Shown piece by piece: positions 4,443 through 5,449 of a DNA stretch of 5,449 bases; within the stretch, counting starts at the first letter, position 1, and every line of letters starts with the position of its first letter. Source of the stretch: Clostridiales bacterium (GTDB lineage: Bacteria > Bacillota > Clostridia > Oscillospirales > JAAYXM01). The stretch covers positions 1 through 5,449 of the forward strand of contig JAAYXM010000150.1 in assembly GCA_012515925.1 (NCBI GenBank), written 5' to 3'. A program made the translations under genes and the position numbers. The notes below the pieces were generated by a model. The model was given only the letters and a program-made list of their open reading frames with translations. It was not told the origin of the DNA and did not search any database.

Positions 4443-5449
4443 ATGAGAAAAGATAATATCGATAACAAGTTCAATATCGATTTTAACGAATTCACGGTTC
4501 CGACGATACCCGAATCGGAAATCAACGCCGCCTGTGAAAAAATAGCCGAATACCTGCCTAAGAAGCCCGTGTTTAAGCTTAACTTTCACACATACGGACT
4601 TATCGCCGCGTGTATCGTGCTTACCGTAATCGCGGTCACCGCGCTGCCGCGGCTTACGGGCACGCGGTTCCCGGAAACCGCGGCGGAAAACTCGAACGCG
4701 CAGCTTGATATACAAGAAAGCGACGATACGGAGCTTTTAGACGGCGCGGAAACCGTTCCCGTGACCCCGGCTCCCGGCGTGACCGAAAACCCGGCGAAAC
4801 CCGAAACAACTCCGCCTCGGGCTTTCACCCGGACGGCTCCCAAGACTCCGGACAGCCCGGGTGCGGCTAAGAAACCCGCGCCCGCGGCTCCCGCCGCAAC
4901 GGCGGCGCCTAAGGATACGCCTGAGCCCCAAAGCGCGGATACTCCGGTCAGCAATGACGACGCGGCTTCCGCGGGCGGTGAAACCGTTGCCGCCCCGCCG
5001 GTTACGACTGACGCGGGAGGCCCGGATTTGACAATACCCGAAAGCACCGCGCCGGAAACCGGAGACGCGCCGGAAGCTGATGATAAAAGCGATTTACCCG
5101 ATAATGCGGCAGCGGAAAGCGACGCTACCCGCTCCGTGCCCGGGGAAAGCGCGGAGAATTCGGGCATACCCGGAGAGCCCGCGCCCGCTGTCGGCGGCAG
5201 CGGAAGCCTACAGCCCGTAGCACCCGCGCCCGACGGCTTAATGACGGCAATGGCGAAGGACGCGCCGGGCGCGACGACGATTGAATCCCGCCTCGCGGCG
5301 GGCGAGCATACCGAAACCGTTGTTCTGTCATCGGGATATTTGAATTTCGCCAAGCCTTCAGATGACGGCGATATGCTCACTCTGATGAAAACCGCCGCGC
5401 GCACCGAAAACTGGTCTGCCCAAAAGCTTACGACCGAATTCGGGTTTGA
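4443..5449 (+). CDS. Single-span membrane protein, probable anti-sigma factor/sensor partner (3' end outside window)
   Basis: The frame from ATG 4443 stays open to the window edge, giving 335 residues with no stop. I recognise no named family. What can be seen is a charged cytoplasmic head of about 50 residues (MRKDNIDNKF...), one hydrophobic span (about 51-67, YGLIAACIVLTVIAVTA), then a disordered spacer of about 190 residues (about 75-265) rich in Pro, Ala, Thr, Glu, Asp and Ser. The start of a more ordered region follows (about 266-335, with VVLSSGYLNFAKPSDDGDM). With sigma factor immediately upstream and coupled translation, this fits a transmembrane anti-sigma factor that holds the sigma factor at the membrane and senses something outside. 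The zinc-finger anti-sigma motif HxxxCxxC is absent; the head has a single Cys (31). A wall-associated protein merely controlled by the sigma factor is the alternative. That the frame is a real gene is very likely; the function is inference from context. Confidence 0.85.
   Translation, partial: MRKDNIDNKFNIDFNEFTVPTIPESEINAACEKIAEYLPKKPVFKLNFHTYGLIAACIVLTVIAVTALPRLTGTRFPETAAENSNAQLDIQESDDTELLDGAETVPVTPAPGVTENPAKPETTPPRAFTRTAPKTPDSPGAAKKPAPAAPAATAAPKDTPEPQSADTPVSNDDAASAGGETVAAPPVTTDAGGPDLTIPESTAPETGDAPEADDKSDLPDNAAAESDATRSVPGESAENSGIPGEPAPAVGGSGSLQPVAPAPDGLMTAMAKDAPGATTIESRLAAGEHTETVVLSSGYLNFAKPSDDGDMLTLMKTAARTENWSAQKLTTEFGF

Noticed and set aside
4741..5236. CRISPR-like or tandem repeat in the GC-rich Pro/Ala stretch
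   Set aside because: Codons for Pro, Ala and Thr recur, but there is no regular repeat unit or constant spacing. It is a low-complexity coding region.
4586..5404. 272-residue open frame on the - strand rich in Ser, Gly, Ala and Val
   Set aside because: It lies wholly opposite the + strand membrane protein gene. The + strand frame has a fitting ribosome binding site, a coherent domain layout and coupling to the sigma gene. The - strand frame is the by-product of GC-rich codons (GCG, CCG, GGC) in the Pro/Ala-rich stalk, and its composition shows no recognisable protein.

Overview
The window looks like chromosome from a spore-forming Firmicute, most likely a clostridial lineage with fairly GC-rich coding DNA. 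The evidence is an alpha/beta-type small acid-soluble spore protein (SASP), strong purine-rich ribosome binding sites, GTG and TTG starts, and a lipoprotein and sigma factor of the kinds common in Clostridia. All seven genes read on the + strand. The first and last run off the window edges.

Layout. 1-567 is the C-terminal part of a type 2 glycerate kinase. A 161-base AT-rich gap with promoter-like boxes leads to the SASP gene (729-911), which ends at a strong GC-rich hairpin (934-967). A textbook sigma-A promoter with an extended -10 box (1047-1075) drives secG (1140-1367), the small subunit of the SecYEG protein-export channel. A long hairpin followed by a T-run (1404-1451) separates secG from a PgeF/YfiH-type multicopper-oxidase-fold enzyme (1476-2288). 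After a short gap comes a family 5 solute-binding lipoprotein (2326-3861). Next is an ECF-type sigma factor (3922-4437), tightly coupled to a membrane protein (4443 to the window end) that is probably its anti-sigma partner or sensor.

Functional picture. The first half is a set of unrelated housekeeping and sporulation units, each apparently with its own signals. The second half is more interesting. The sigma factor and the following membrane protein are separated by only 5 bases, and the second gene's ribosome binding site overlaps the stop codon of the first. The membrane protein has a short cytoplasmic head, one membrane span, a Pro/Ala/Thr/Glu-rich spacer of roughly 190 residues, and the beginning of an outer domain. 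This is the architecture expected of a surface-sensing transmembrane anti-sigma factor, although it has no visible zinc-binding anti-sigma motif and its outer domain is not one I recognise. The lipoprotein just upstream has no permease or ATPase genes beside it in this window, so a link to the signalling pair is possible but unproven.
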